IMG/VR virus record: IMGVR_UViG_3300025286_000049
Coordinates: 1 to 38,457 of that record
From: a virus
Strand: one strand, 5' to 3'
DNA length: 38,457 nt
The notes under the pieces: model-generated
Seen by the model: only the letters and a program-made list of their open reading frames with translations
Databases searched by the model: none
Told to the model about the DNA's origin: nothing
Translations under genes and position numbers: made by a program
Shown here: positions 14,878-21,284 of the stretch, in pieces
Layout of the letters: every line of letters starts with the position of its first letter
Numbering within the stretch: the stretch's first letter is position 1

Positions 14878-16110
14878 ATGTCTGACGAAACTGCGATGGC
14901 TGAGGTTGATTCGTCGATTATGGCGAAAATCGTGTTAGAGGGTGACCTGTCGAGCTTGGCCCCAGATGAGCGGCTCCAATACTACACGGGGCTGTGCCGG
15001 TCGTTGAAGCTGAATCCGCTGACCAAGCCGTTCGATTACCTACAGCTTAACGGGAAGCTGATCCTATACGCCAACAAGGATTGCGCGCAGCAGTTGGTCC
15101 GCAACCATAGGCTCTCGTTACAGATACTCTCCCAGGGCAGACTCGACGGCGACATCTACATGGTCACGGTCAGGGCAACAAACGGCACTCAGACGGTAGA
15201 TGCGGTCGGAGTGGTGAACGTCTACAATCTGCGCGGCGACCAGCTTGCGAACACGATCATGAAATGCTCCACCAAGGCATCTCGTCGGGCCACCCTCTCG
15301 ATAGTGGGCCTCGGCATCTTGGACGAGACCGAGGTGGAGACGATCCCGAATGCCGCAGTGGTGGATGTGGACTATAGCACTGGGGAGATCCAGACCACAC
15401 CGTCGATCACTGCCGGTAAAGCGGGGCCCGTGGTGCTGGCACCTAACTCTGATATTGCTGATGTGCCAGAGGATACGCACCCGCTGCTGCTGACCTGTCC
15501 CACGCACGATGTGCCCTGGGAGCAGAAGGCAGGGCGGTACGGTGAGTTCAAGTCCCACAAGGACGGGTCCAAATGGTGCAACTTCAACAAGGTGATGAAG
15601 GGACTGCTGGCTGACCTCGCCAAGGCGACTGACCGAAAGGTGCCGGTCTTGTCCAAGCTCAGTGACGAGGAGGTGGTGGCCCTACATGACGCATGGCAAA
15701 CTGCCCCGGTGGCCGAGGAGGTCGTGGAGGATGTGATCGTGGAGGATGAGGTGGCGACGGCAGAGGTTGTTGTGGAGCCAGAACCTGAGCCAGAACCTGA
15801 GCCAGCACCCGAGCCAGAACCCGAGGCCGTAGAGGCGCAGATCATCCAGGAGGAAACGCCCGAGGCAGCAGTGGAGCTTGACGGTGACTCCTTCGAGGAC
15901 CATAAGCTGAGATTCATGGCGTGGCTCGACGAGCATGGCAGAGGCCCCGCACACGTGCGGGCAGTCCTCCGGCATACCACCGCTGATCGCGAGGTCACCG
16001 TCACGAAGTGGATGGAGGAACAACAAGAGTTGCATTGGGCCGAAACCCTAACACAGACTGAGAAGTGGAATAAATTACGTGAGCTATGCCTCACGAGTTG
16101 GACCAGATAG
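14878..16110 (+). CDS. RecT/Bet-like single-strand annealing protein
   Basis: A 410-residue protein. The N-terminal ~180 residues follow the pattern of phage annealing proteins: YYTGLCRSLKLNPLTKPFDY (compare the LNPLT signature of Bet/RecT), a LNGKLILYANKDCAQQL segment, a strand-rich middle, and ANTIMKCSTKASRRATLS near residues 125-142. A cysteine/histidine patch (LLTCPTHDVPWEQK) follows, then an acidic Pro-Glu repeat linker (EPEPEPEPEPAPEPEPE, about 300-318) and a C-terminal helical domain. It would anneal complementary single strands during recombination or replication. It pairs with the exonuclease gene two positions downstream. First gene after the promoter, with an ideal ribosome binding site. 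Certain about the phage family style, moderately sure about the biochemical role. Confidence 0.65.
   Translation: MSDETAMAEVDSSIMAKIVLEGDLSSLAPDERLQYYTGLCRSLKLNPLTKPFDYLQLNGKLILYANKDCAQQLVRNHRLSLQILSQGRLDGDIYMVTVRATNGTQTVDAVGVVNVYNLRGDQLANTIMKCSTKASRRATLSIVGLGILDETEVETIPNAAVVDVDYSTGEIQTTPSITAGKAGPVVLAPNSDIADVPEDTHPLLLTCPTHDVPWEQKAGRYGEFKSHKDGSKWCNFNKVMKGLLADLAKATDRKVPVLSKLSDEEVVALHDAWQTAPVAEEVVEDVIVEDEVATAEVVVEPEPEPEPEPAPEPEPEAVEAQIIQEETPEAAVELDGDSFEDHKLRFMAWLDEHGRGPAHVRAVLRHTTADREVTVTKWMEEQQELHWAETLTQTEKWNKLRELCLTSWTR
15775..15825 (+). repeat. Pro-Glu codon repeat
   Basis: Imperfect tandem hexa- to dodecanucleotide repeats of the GAGCCAGAACCT type encode the EPEPEP linker of the annealing protein. 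The repeat is prone to length change by slippage. Confidence 0.7.
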
Positions 16111-16428
16111 ATGCCGTATGAGATGCGATGCGAATGGTGTGGATGCGCTAAACGCATCAACGACGTGATCAACTACGCGAAACGCCTTGAGAAGCAGCGG
16201 TGCCTCAGATCGCCCATCTATACGTCTACGATCATGCAGCAGCGCATCTCTCGACTGAGAGCCTCTCTGCACAACACGATGGGGCAACATCCCCATTGCA
16301 CCTCATGCACGATCCTGTTCGGACCCGTGCATACCAACGTCGAGTACCTGGACGGGATGTGTAGATGGTGCCACAAGCGCCATAACGACGCGAGGCGAAA
16401 CACACAGCGACGTAATGGAGGCACCTAG
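16111..16428 (+). CDS. Zinc-finger protein (105 aa)
   Basis: Unrecognised. It carries CEWCGC near the N-terminus, HPHCTSC near the middle (residues ~60-66) and CRWCHKRH near residues 84-91, with a basic tail (RRNTQRRN). The CxxC pairs suggest one or two bound zinc ions, and the net positive charge suggests nucleic-acid binding. It starts directly after the annealing protein's stop and shares its last base with the exonuclease start, so it belongs to the recombination operon. An HNH-like nuclease was considered because of the CxxC pairs, but no H-N-H core is visible. Confidence 0.55.
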   Translation: MPYEMRCEWCGCAKRINDVINYAKRLEKQRCLRSPIYTSTIMQQRISRLRASLHNTMGQHPHCTSCTILFGPVHTNVEYLDGMCRWCHKRHNDARRNTQRRNGGT

Positions 16429-17192
16429 TGCGATACCCTAGCACCCCCGATCCAAAACGCTCTCAGGAACCGATACGGAGGACATCGAGCAACGGATCGA
16501 GGACATATACGATAAATGCCGTGGAATATCCGTCGGTCACAACGGTTCTGCAGATCGTGGCCAAGCCCGCGCTGCTCGGTTGGTCGAGAAAGGTGGCCCT
16601 GGAAAAAGTTCGGCACACATTGTTGGACCAGATGCGAACAGGGGAGAGGCTCGCAGGCATCACGCCTGGTTGGATCGACACGATGCTCGAAGCGGCCCGG
16701 AAGCGCCCAGACGAGGAGCGGGACCAAGCTGCTGATTTCGGACTGCGATCCCATGAGTTGATCGACAGTGTCCTCCGAGGGGAAGAGACCATCGTACCAG
16801 CAGACTTGGAGCCTGTGATGGAGGGTTTCGATGGGTGGCAGGCCGAGTCAGGGCTGGACATCACGGCAACTGAGCAGGTGGTCTGCTCTGAGCTTCACGG
16901 CTATGCCGGGACATTCGATGCGGTTGCGACCAGGGACGGCGAGGGGGTGTACGTCATTGATTTCAAGACGAGCAACGGCATCTACGATGAGATGTCATTC
17001 CAGGTAGCGGCGTATGCCCAGGCCTATGAGGAGCAGACCGGCCAGGAGGTATTGGGCGGGTATGTTGTGCGGTTCGGCAAGCGGAAGCCCGAGTTCGAGA
17101 CCCGAGAGGTGGACCTTGAGCAGGGGCTATGTGGTTTCTTGGGGGCGCTGGCGCTCTGGCGCACCCTGAGAAAAAAACAGATCTGGAGGTGA
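16428..17192 (+). CDS. RecB/Cas4-like PD-(D/E)XK exonuclease
   Basis: A 254-residue protein. The N-terminus has the YPSVTTVLQI motif (residues 34-43) common to phage recombination nucleases of this kind. The core shows His109 in GLRSHELID, Glu155, Asp164 in GTFDAV, Asp178 and Lys180 in VIDFKTS, and the QVAAYAQAY helix (192-200), which together form the metal site of the PD-(D/E)XK fold. It would chew DNA ends to give single strands for the upstream annealing protein, as lambda Exo does for Bet. The GTG start at 16428 overlaps the preceding TAG (TAGTG). Confidence 0.8.
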   Translation: MRYPSTPDPKRSQEPIRRTSSNGSRTYTINAVEYPSVTTVLQIVAKPALLGWSRKVALEKVRHTLLDQMRTGERLAGITPGWIDTMLEAARKRPDEERDQAADFGLRSHELIDSVLRGEETIVPADLEPVMEGFDGWQAESGLDITATEQVVCSELHGYAGTFDAVATRDGEGVYVIDFKTSNGIYDEMSFQVAAYAQAYEEQTGQEVLGGYVVRFGKRKPEFETREVDLEQGLCGFLGALALWRTLRKKQIWR

Positions 17193-17196
17193 TGCC

Positions 17197-17412
17197 ATGT
17201 GTGATATCTGCGAGAGTAGTGGGATAGATTACGAAGCGCGGTGGCCGTGGGCGGCGTGTGCTCGCCCACCCCGGCCGAAGGCGGAGGAACCTCAGTCTGA
17301 CGTGCAGTCCCTCATAGCGTCCATAGACAAGCTCATATCCGCCCTGGAACGCCGGGTAGAGGTTGATGCCAGGGTGTCCGCGCCGAGAGCTAATCGCTGG
17401 AGTGCGTCGTGA
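17197..17412 (+). CDS. Small Cys-containing protein (71 aa)
   Basis: Unrecognised. The N-terminus has CDIC followed later by one more cysteine (WPWAACARPP), so zinc binding is possible but incomplete. The second half is an amphipathic helix (VQSLIASIDKLISALERRV) that could dimerise. Its TGA overlaps the GTG of the ATPase gene (GTGA), which suggests coupled expression and perhaps a shared complex. A loader or partner for the ATPase would fit the place but is speculation. Confidence 0.55.
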   Translation: MCDICESSGIDYEARWPWAACARPPRPKAEEPQSDVQSLIASIDKLISALERRVEVDARVSAPRANRWSAS

Positions 17413-18635
17413 TCGTGAAGGTGGCCTACAACAACGGTGAGGTCAAGTCCAGCGTGATGCTGGAGAGCGGACAGGTATTCGTATACCGCTGCGACGGCTT
17501 GGGCCGAGAGAAAACGGGCATCCACGGCAGTGTCTCGATCTCGATGGATGGCAGAGAGCTTGCGTGGGGCCGTATCAACCTCGAACGGCAGGAGTCAAGG
17601 ACGAGTCTGGCGCTGGGCGCGTACAAGGCCTCGGGGATCGGTGACCTGTACCCCGCAGAGGATATCAAGGCGGACCTCCTGAGCTTTTGCAGGCAGGCGT
17701 GGCCGGTGCGGTTGGATGGCATGAAGGGCTCGATGCTCGCTGGGGACGCCACATCTGCTCCGCCCGAGTTCCTGGCCAAGCCCCATGTCCTACGGGGAGG
17801 TGGCACCCTGCTGTTCGGTCCGCCGGAAAGGGGCAAATCATACACGGCATTGATCATGGCCGTCGCCATAGACGCTGGGGTGAACGGTTATTGGCAGACC
17901 GAGAAATCAAACGTGATGTACGTGAACCTTGAGCGGGGCGCGGCGTCAGTCCGGCGCAGGCTGGGGTGCGTCAACACGGCCCTGGGGCTGGACCCTGATC
18001 GTGCGCTACTGATCCTGAACGCTCGGGGCTACAGCCTATCAGATGTGCGAGAGAGCATTGACCGGTCTATCAAGGAGAATGGAGTTGAGTTACTGGTATT
18101 GGACTCCATCTCGCGTGCAGGCATGGGAGACCTCACAGAGAACCGTCCAGTCAACATGATCGCAGACGCCATGAACTCCCTGGCTGAGACCTGGATCGGT
18201 ATCGGCCATACCCCCCGTGGGGACTCGACCCATATCTACGGCAGCGTGTTCCTGGATGCCGCAGCCGATATCCTATTACGTCAGAAGTCCGAGCGCCAGG
18301 AACACTCCCTGGGCGTGGGTCTGGAGGTGACCAAGGCCAACGACATAGCCAGACCCCCACCGATGTACCTGCGGTACGGCTTTGACGAGTGGGGCCTGTC
18401 CGGCATCAGTACGGCGGCAGCCGGGGATTTCCCTGGGATGGATGAGGACACGGCGGGGCCGCTACCGTCTGCCTCGCATCAGTTGGAAGAACTCCTGGGA
18501 CGAGGTAAGCTCAAGCTGACTGACATCTACTCCGCCCTGCCGGACTACAAACCCGGAACCATCAGGGCTGCGCTATCACGCCAGAAACACTACGTGCAAG
18601 TGCAGCCGGGGGTGTGGGGATTAGTCTCCCAGTAG
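17409..18635 (+). CDS. RecA-like (AAA_25/RepA-type) ATPase with C-terminal winged-helix-like end
   Basis: A 408-residue protein. The N-terminal ~120 residues are a beta-rich lead domain. The ATPase core has Walker A GPPERGKS (137-144), Walker B LLVLDS (228-233), and a GIGHTPRG segment (264-271) in the place of the sensor/arginine loop of RepA-type hexameric ATPases. The last ~45 residues (LKLTDIYSALPDYKPGTIRAALSRQ) look like a winged helix that could bind DNA. Proteins of this type serve as replicative helicases or helicase-like factors of plasmids and phages. Next to the recombination genes and the inverted-repeat cluster it is the best candidate here for a replication initiator/helicase, although no primase or polymerase is found. 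Confidence 0.7.
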   Translation: MIVKVAYNNGEVKSSVMLESGQVFVYRCDGLGREKTGIHGSVSISMDGRELAWGRINLERQESRTSLALGAYKASGIGDLYPAEDIKADLLSFCRQAWPVRLDGMKGSMLAGDATSAPPEFLAKPHVLRGGGTLLFGPPERGKSYTALIMAVAIDAGVNGYWQTEKSNVMYVNLERGAASVRRRLGCVNTALGLDPDRALLILNARGYSLSDVRESIDRSIKENGVELLVLDSISRAGMGDLTENRPVNMIADAMNSLAETWIGIGHTPRGDSTHIYGSVFLDAAADILLRQKSERQEHSLGVGLEVTKANDIARPPPMYLRYGFDEWGLSGISTAAAGDFPGMDEDTAGPLPSASHQLEELLGRGKLKLTDIYSALPDYKPGTIRAALSRQKHYVQVQPGVWGLVSQ

Positions 18636-18641
18636 TTACAG

Positions 18642-18720
18642 TTGTTACGGTGTAACAAAGGGTGAAACACTCTCTCTTAAGATGTTGTTACACTCTTACT
18701 TTAGTAAGAGAGTGTAACAA
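18642..18720. repeat. TTGTTAC/GTAACAA inverted-repeat cluster (possible origin or operator)
   Basis: Four copies of TTGTTAC occur in two inverted pairs: 18642-18648 facing 18652-18658, and 18685-18691 facing 18714-18720. The second pair extends to a 37-base near-perfect palindrome (18685-18700 with 18703-18720). A purine-rich strand of AAGAGAG type follows to 18758. The place, right after the helicase-like ATPase and before the methyltransferase, fits iterons of an origin or binding sites of a dimeric regulator. It has no T-run after the large hairpin, so a terminator is less likely. Confidence 0.6.
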
Positions 18721-18795
18721 TAAGATAAAAGAAAGAGTAAGAGAGAGTACGAGAGAGGTTTGTTGTTGCAAGAGCGCATTGAGTTACGAGCTAGT

Positions 18796-18810
18796 GAGGT
18801 GACGAATGTG
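18796..18810 (+). promoter_or_regulatory. Single ribosome binding site serving two overlapping starts (ATGTG)
   Basis: GAGGTGA (18796-18802) is fully complementary to the usual anti-Shine-Dalgarno end. Three bases on is ATG (18806-18808) of one frame, and five bases on is GTG (18808-18810) of the methyltransferase frame; they share the base at 18808. Spacing favours the GTG, but either could be used. Confidence 0.6.
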
Positions 18811-19882
18811 GATACACGTACCCTCAACGTCCTGTCAATATGCAGCGGCGTCGCCGGTCTTGAATTGGGACTCCACGCAGCCCTGGGTGGCAGAACTCGC
18901 ACGGTCTGTTACGTGGAGAACGAACTCGGTGTCGCTGCGATCCTTGCAGCGCGTATGGGAGACGGTTCCCTCGATCCAGCGCCTATCTGGTCTGACATCA
19001 GAACCTTCGATCCAGGCCCGTGGAGTGGCCGAGTGGATATCCTCGCTGGGGGATTCCCGTGCCAGCCATTTTCGTTCGCCGGAAAGCGTCTCCAGGAGTC
19101 AGACTCCAGAAACCTCTGGCCTGCCGTCGCCCGAATCATCGACGGCATCAAGCCCGACAGAGTCTTCTTGGAGAATGTTACAGGCATCCTGCGGTATTAC
19201 CATGAACGAATTCGGAGAGACCTACGAGAGATGGGTTACGAGGTTGCGGAGGGCCTCTTCACAGCGGCAGAAACAGGCGCACCTCACAAGAGAGAGCGCC
19301 TCTTCATCCTGGCCCACGCCGAGCAGCGAGGGGTCAAAGGGGGAGATATCAGAGGACTTGGAGCGGAAGGGAGCGAAACTCTACAACAAGCAGACAGGAC
19401 GTATGCTACAGACCAACTTGGCGACAGAAACTCGGAACTGGCCCACGCCGAATGCGGGGCCACAGAACGACTCGGACACAACCTGGAAGGAACGCCGCCA
19501 GCGAATCAAGGAACAGGGGATCAACGGCAACGGATTCGGCCTGACGCTGGGGATGGCGGCATCCAACTGGCCCACGCCGACCACAGCGGACACGTTCACG
19601 AACAACCTGGAGTCGAGCCAGGTCAGAGAGGGGTCGATGCACAGCGTCACCCTGCCTCGGGCGGCGGGGAACTGGCCCACGCAGGACTCCCGCTCTATCC
19701 CCCAGGCCCCAACGACCACGCCGGATGGGCATACTTGCTCTCCGTCATGCCGCAGGCTCTCCCCACGTTTTGTCGAGATGCTGATGGGGCTCCCGCTGGG
19801 GTGGGTGATCAGCTCAGAGCACTTGGGAATGGCGTTGTACCAGCAGTGGGAAAGACGGCTTATCGAGAACTCAGCGAGATGA
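18806..19882 (+). CDS. Overlapping +1-frame protein with WPTP repeats (possible dual-coding partner of the methyltransferase)
   Basis: A 358-codon frame, shifted +1 relative to the methyltransferase. From about residue 165 on it does not look like noise: four SWPTP/NWPTP-type repeats (Trp169, 212, 255, 290), plausible helices between them, then CSPSCRRLSPRFVEMLMGLPL (318-330 onward, GW at 332) and QQWERRL near the end. From memory, WPTP repeats followed by LNPRFVEWLMGFP-GW are a recurrent C-terminal signature of many phage proteins annotated as cytosine methyltransferases. The same bases (CTGGCCCACGCC) give LAHA in one frame and WPTP in the other. The N-terminal half (SSLGDSRASHF over motif IV) is weaker. 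It may be a separate overprinted protein, an alternative C-terminus reached by frameshifting, or a conserved shadow. Confidence 0.45.
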   Translation: MWIHVPSTSCQYAAASPVLNWDSTQPWVAELARSVTWRTNSVSLRSLQRVWETVPSIQRLSGLTSEPSIQARGVAEWISSLGDSRASHFRSPESVSRSQTPETSGLPSPESSTASSPTESSWRMLQASCGITMNEFGETYERWVTRLRRASSQRQKQAHLTRESASSSWPTPSSEGSKGEISEDLERKGAKLYNKQTGRMLQTNLATETRNWPTPNAGPQNDSDTTWKERRQRIKEQGINGNGFGLTLGMAASNWPTPTTADTFTNNLESSQVREGSMHSVTLPRAAGNWPTQDSRSIPQAPTTTPDGHTCSPSCRRLSPRFVEMLMGLPLGWVISSEHLGMALYQQWERRLIENSAR

Positions 19883-19998
19883 TAGGAGGACTATGTTGCG
19901 ATGGGCATTCGCAGAACGCAAAAAAGGACCCCGTCCAGACCCTCGGATTGAGAGTCCAGACGGGGCCTGATTCTCCAGGGGGACGATATGGAACCTGA
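18808..19998 (+). CDS. C5 cytosine-specific DNA methyltransferase
   Basis: About 396 residues from GTG 18808; TTG starts near 18760-18768 would add up to 16. All key C5 methyltransferase motifs are present: motif I LSICSGVAGLELGL (residues 9-22), motif IV GGFPCQPFSFAGKR with catalytic Cys85, motif VI FLENV (121-125), motif VIII GAPHKRERLFIL (157-168) and motif X RALGNGVVPAVG (337-348). The target-recognition region has four LAHA-type repeats and then YPPGPNDHAGW, typical of phage Dcm proteins. It would methylate cytosine at C5, protecting phage DNA or altering regulation. No partner endonuclease is seen. The last ~25 residues beyond motif X are extra. Nearly the whole gene is covered by a second open frame (see next entry). 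Confidence 0.85.
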   Translation: MDTRTLNVLSICSGVAGLELGLHAALGGRTRTVCYVENELGVAAILAARMGDGSLDPAPIWSDIRTFDPGPWSGRVDILAGGFPCQPFSFAGKRLQESDSRNLWPAVARIIDGIKPDRVFLENVTGILRYYHERIRRDLREMGYEVAEGLFTAAETGAPHKRERLFILAHAEQRGVKGGDIRGLGAEGSETLQQADRTYATDQLGDRNSELAHAECGATERLGHNLEGTPPANQGTGDQRQRIRPDAGDGGIQLAHADHSGHVHEQPGVEPGQRGVDAQRHPASGGGELAHAGLPLYPPGPNDHAGWAYLLSVMPQALPTFCRDADGAPAGVGDQLRALGNGVVPAVGKTAYRELSEMIGGLCCDGHSQNAKKDPVQTLGLRVQTGPDSPGGRYGT

Positions 19999-20248
19999 GT
20001 TGCTGCTGGTAGCAGAGGTGATCCGAGCATCTGTAAGCAGCGATGCTGAATGGCTCGATGCTGAATGGCTAAGGGGGCCGTGCGGACGCTGGTGGCACTC
20101 ACTGGGGGGGCTGAACATAGAGGCGTCGTGGAAAATGGCTGGACATCAGGAAAGACACGGTTCGTACAGCGAGAGAAAAGTTTGCCGGTGCGGTGCTGGC
20201 GGAGGTGATCTGTTGAATTCCATAACATCAGGGGGGTCGGATGACTAA
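19988..20248 (+). CDS. Small unknown protein with tandem duplication (86 aa)
   Basis: Unrecognised. The ATG at 19988 has AGGGGG upstream and overlaps the methyltransferase's 3' end by 11 bases; the stop overlaps the next ATG. It contains a perfect 15-base tandem duplication encoding DAEWLDAEWL (residues ~19-28), Trp-rich sequence (GRWWHSLGG) and a late CRC motif. The helix EPELLLVAEVIRASV opens the protein. Position between methyltransferase and a ribbon-helix-helix-like gene suggests an early regulatory or accessory protein. Confidence 0.45.
   Translation: MEPELLLVAEVIRASVSSDAEWLDAEWLRGPCGRWWHSLGGLNIEASWKMAGHQERHGSYSERKVCRCGAGGGDLLNSITSGGSDD
20041..20070. repeat. Perfect 15-bp tandem duplication
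   Basis: CGATGCTGAATGGCT occurs twice head to tail. It keeps frame in the 86-residue protein and looks like a recent duplication. Confidence 0.9.
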
Positions 20249-20435
20249 ACGATACGTGACCACGACGGTGCATCTGGATGCGGACGATATGTATGCGTTC
20301 CGGCATATGTTGGTCAATGCTCAGACCACGTTCTCTCAATGGGTCAGGGCGCAGATTCGGGAGGCGGTACAGGATGACCACATTGACATTCCGGGTGCCG
20401 GGGAAGCCAGCCGGAAAAGCTCGGCCACGGTTTAA
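20241..20435 (+). CDS. Ribbon-helix-helix-like small DNA-binding protein (64 aa)
   Basis: Starts KRYVTTTVHLDADDMYAFRH, a strand followed by a helix, then TTFSQWVRAQIREAV as the second helix, which is the layout of Arc/CopG/MetJ-type ribbon-helix-helix repressors that bind operators as dimers of dimers. The last ~20 residues are a loose tail overlapping the resolvase start. The start overlaps the upstream stop. It could control the nearby promoters or the TGTTAC sites; its target is not shown. Confidence 0.5.
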   Translation: MTKRYVTTTVHLDADDMYAFRHMLVNAQTTFSQWVRAQIREAVQDDHIDIPGAGEASRKSSATV

Positions 20436-20841
20436 CCGAGCCACTGGGACTGTCTACTCGCCTGATGTGGGTCTGTATCAGGTGCGGGTGGCAGAACACG
20501 GGCTACAGGCGGGACTGCGGTTGGTCGAGGGGCCGGTCGAGGTACACATCCGCATCACTCGCCGTATGCCGTCTAGCTGGTCGAAGAAACGTCGGAAGGC
20601 CCGCATGGGAGAGGCTGCGACCAACAAACCCGATGGCAACAATATACTGGCCGGTGTGCTGGATGGGTTGACCGGGATACTGGTGGCGGATGACAAAGAT
20701 GTCTGGCGGTGCTCGGTCGAGAAGCGGTGGGGAGAGGCGGATAATACGATGATCACGGTGGGATGGGAGGATAACGCCTCCCACCCCACCGTCAAGGGGT
20801 CACTCTCCGAAGCGTTCGGTGCCGATGGAGTTTGGGGCTAG
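20374..20841 (+). CDS. RusA-like Holliday-junction resolvase with altered acidic motif
   Basis: A 155-residue protein from ATG 20374 (an ATG 96 bases earlier would read through the upstream gene in another frame). It has the RusA opening FRVPGKPAGKARPRF, a middle PVEVHIRITRRMPSSWSKK, and the catalytic region KPDGNNILAGVLDGL (85-99) with ADDKDVW (105-111) and the conserved EKRWGE. RusA resolves Holliday junctions by paired nicks near recombination sites. In the usual motif the residue at position 89 is Asp (PDxDN); here it is Asn, which could weaken metal binding. Last gene of the rightward early block, converging on the leftward block. Confidence 0.75.
   Translation: MTTLTFRVPGKPAGKARPRFNRATGTVYSPDVGLYQVRVAEHGLQAGLRLVEGPVEVHIRITRRMPSSWSKKRRKARMGEAATNKPDGNNILAGVLDGLTGILVADDKDVWRCSVEKRWGEADNTMITVGWEDNASHPTVKGSLSEAFGADGVWG
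20755..20792. terminator. 16-bp hairpin at the convergent junction
   Basis: ACGGTGGGATGGGAGG (20755-20770) pairs with 20777-20792 with one A-C mismatch and a six-base loop. It lies inside the resolvase's 3' coding region and seven bases beyond the stop of the leftward 68-residue gene. No T-run on either strand, so termination strength is uncertain; it could slow or process transcripts from both sides. Confidence 0.45.
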
Positions 20842-21006
20842 CCTCCGCACTAATCCCCTGGCGTTCTGCACCAGTACCCCGTGACCCTGGCGGAATACCA
20901 GCACCACTTCTGCCCCGTTGTGGAAGCAATCCTTCTTCGGGTCACTGTCGCGCCTGTCATGCCTACAGGGATTCCGATCGTAGAGAATCGTTCCTAGTGT
21001 GTACAT
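20800..21006 (-). CDS. Small unknown protein (68 aa)
   Basis: Unrecognised. A clear AGGAGG upstream of ATG 21006 supports it. The protein starts MYTLGTILYDRN, is basic in the middle (RHDRRDSDPKKD), has a beta-like strand VVLVFRQGHGVLVQN and a basic end. Its 3' end overlaps the resolvase's 3' end by 42 bases on the opposite strand. Last gene of the leftward block. Confidence 0.55.
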   Translation of the reverse strand: MYTLGTILYDRNPCRHDRRDSDPKKDCFHNGAEVVLVFRQGHGVLVQNARGLVRRLAPNSIGTERFGE

Positions 21007-21068
21007 CACTCCTCCTATTTCTATTTTTTCCAGCTATGGCGTAGCACTATGTGTTGGAGACCCACCCG

Positions 21069-21284
21069 TCATATCAGTGTAGTGTTCACCTCGATGTAGC
21101 GTGCGAGAGCCGAGGGGGGGATGCGGATGACGCCCCCCTTCACCCCGGCCCTGAACGCCTCGATCTTCCCCTCTCTCACCAGCCGCCGGACGGTGCCCTC
21201 ATGCAGCCCCAGGATCTTGGCGGCCTCTACCGGCGTCAGGGCGTTGTTGTTGGTCGGTACTGCGGTATCCTCACCATCGTTCAT
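21069..21284 (-). CDS. Excisionase/MerR-like helix-turn-helix protein (71 aa)
   Basis: The start at 21284 is chosen because AGGGAGG lies just upstream; ATG 21338 would add an unsupported Gln-rich lead. After a short tail comes LTPVEAAKILGLHEGTVRRL, then REGKIEAFRAG and GVIRIPPSALARYI, which is the HTH_17/excisionase pattern: helix-turn-helix followed by a two-strand wing. Such proteins bind DNA in phage switches, plasmid maintenance and excision. No integrase is present here, so a transcription or replication role is likelier than excision. Confidence 0.75.
   Translation of the reverse strand: MNDGEDTAVPTNNNALTPVEAAKILGLHEGTVRRLVREGKIEAFRAGVKGGVIRIPPSALARYIEVNTTLI

Noticed and set aside
15372-16172. 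A 266-codon minus-strand frame with Ser/Gly repeats
   Set aside because: The repeats are the complement of the Pro-Glu linker in the annealing protein; antisense shadow.
18808-19998. Two compensating sequencing frameshifts in the methyltransferase
   Set aside because: Not needed: the methyltransferase frame alone carries all motifs including its own recognition-region style and motif X, and the +1 frame also reads sensibly to its own stop. It remains a lesser possibility to be checked on reads.
21069-21284. True excisionase of a temperate phage
   Set aside because: No integrase, attachment-site pair or repressor/Cro region was recognised, so the helix-turn-helix protein is kept as a general DNA-binding protein.
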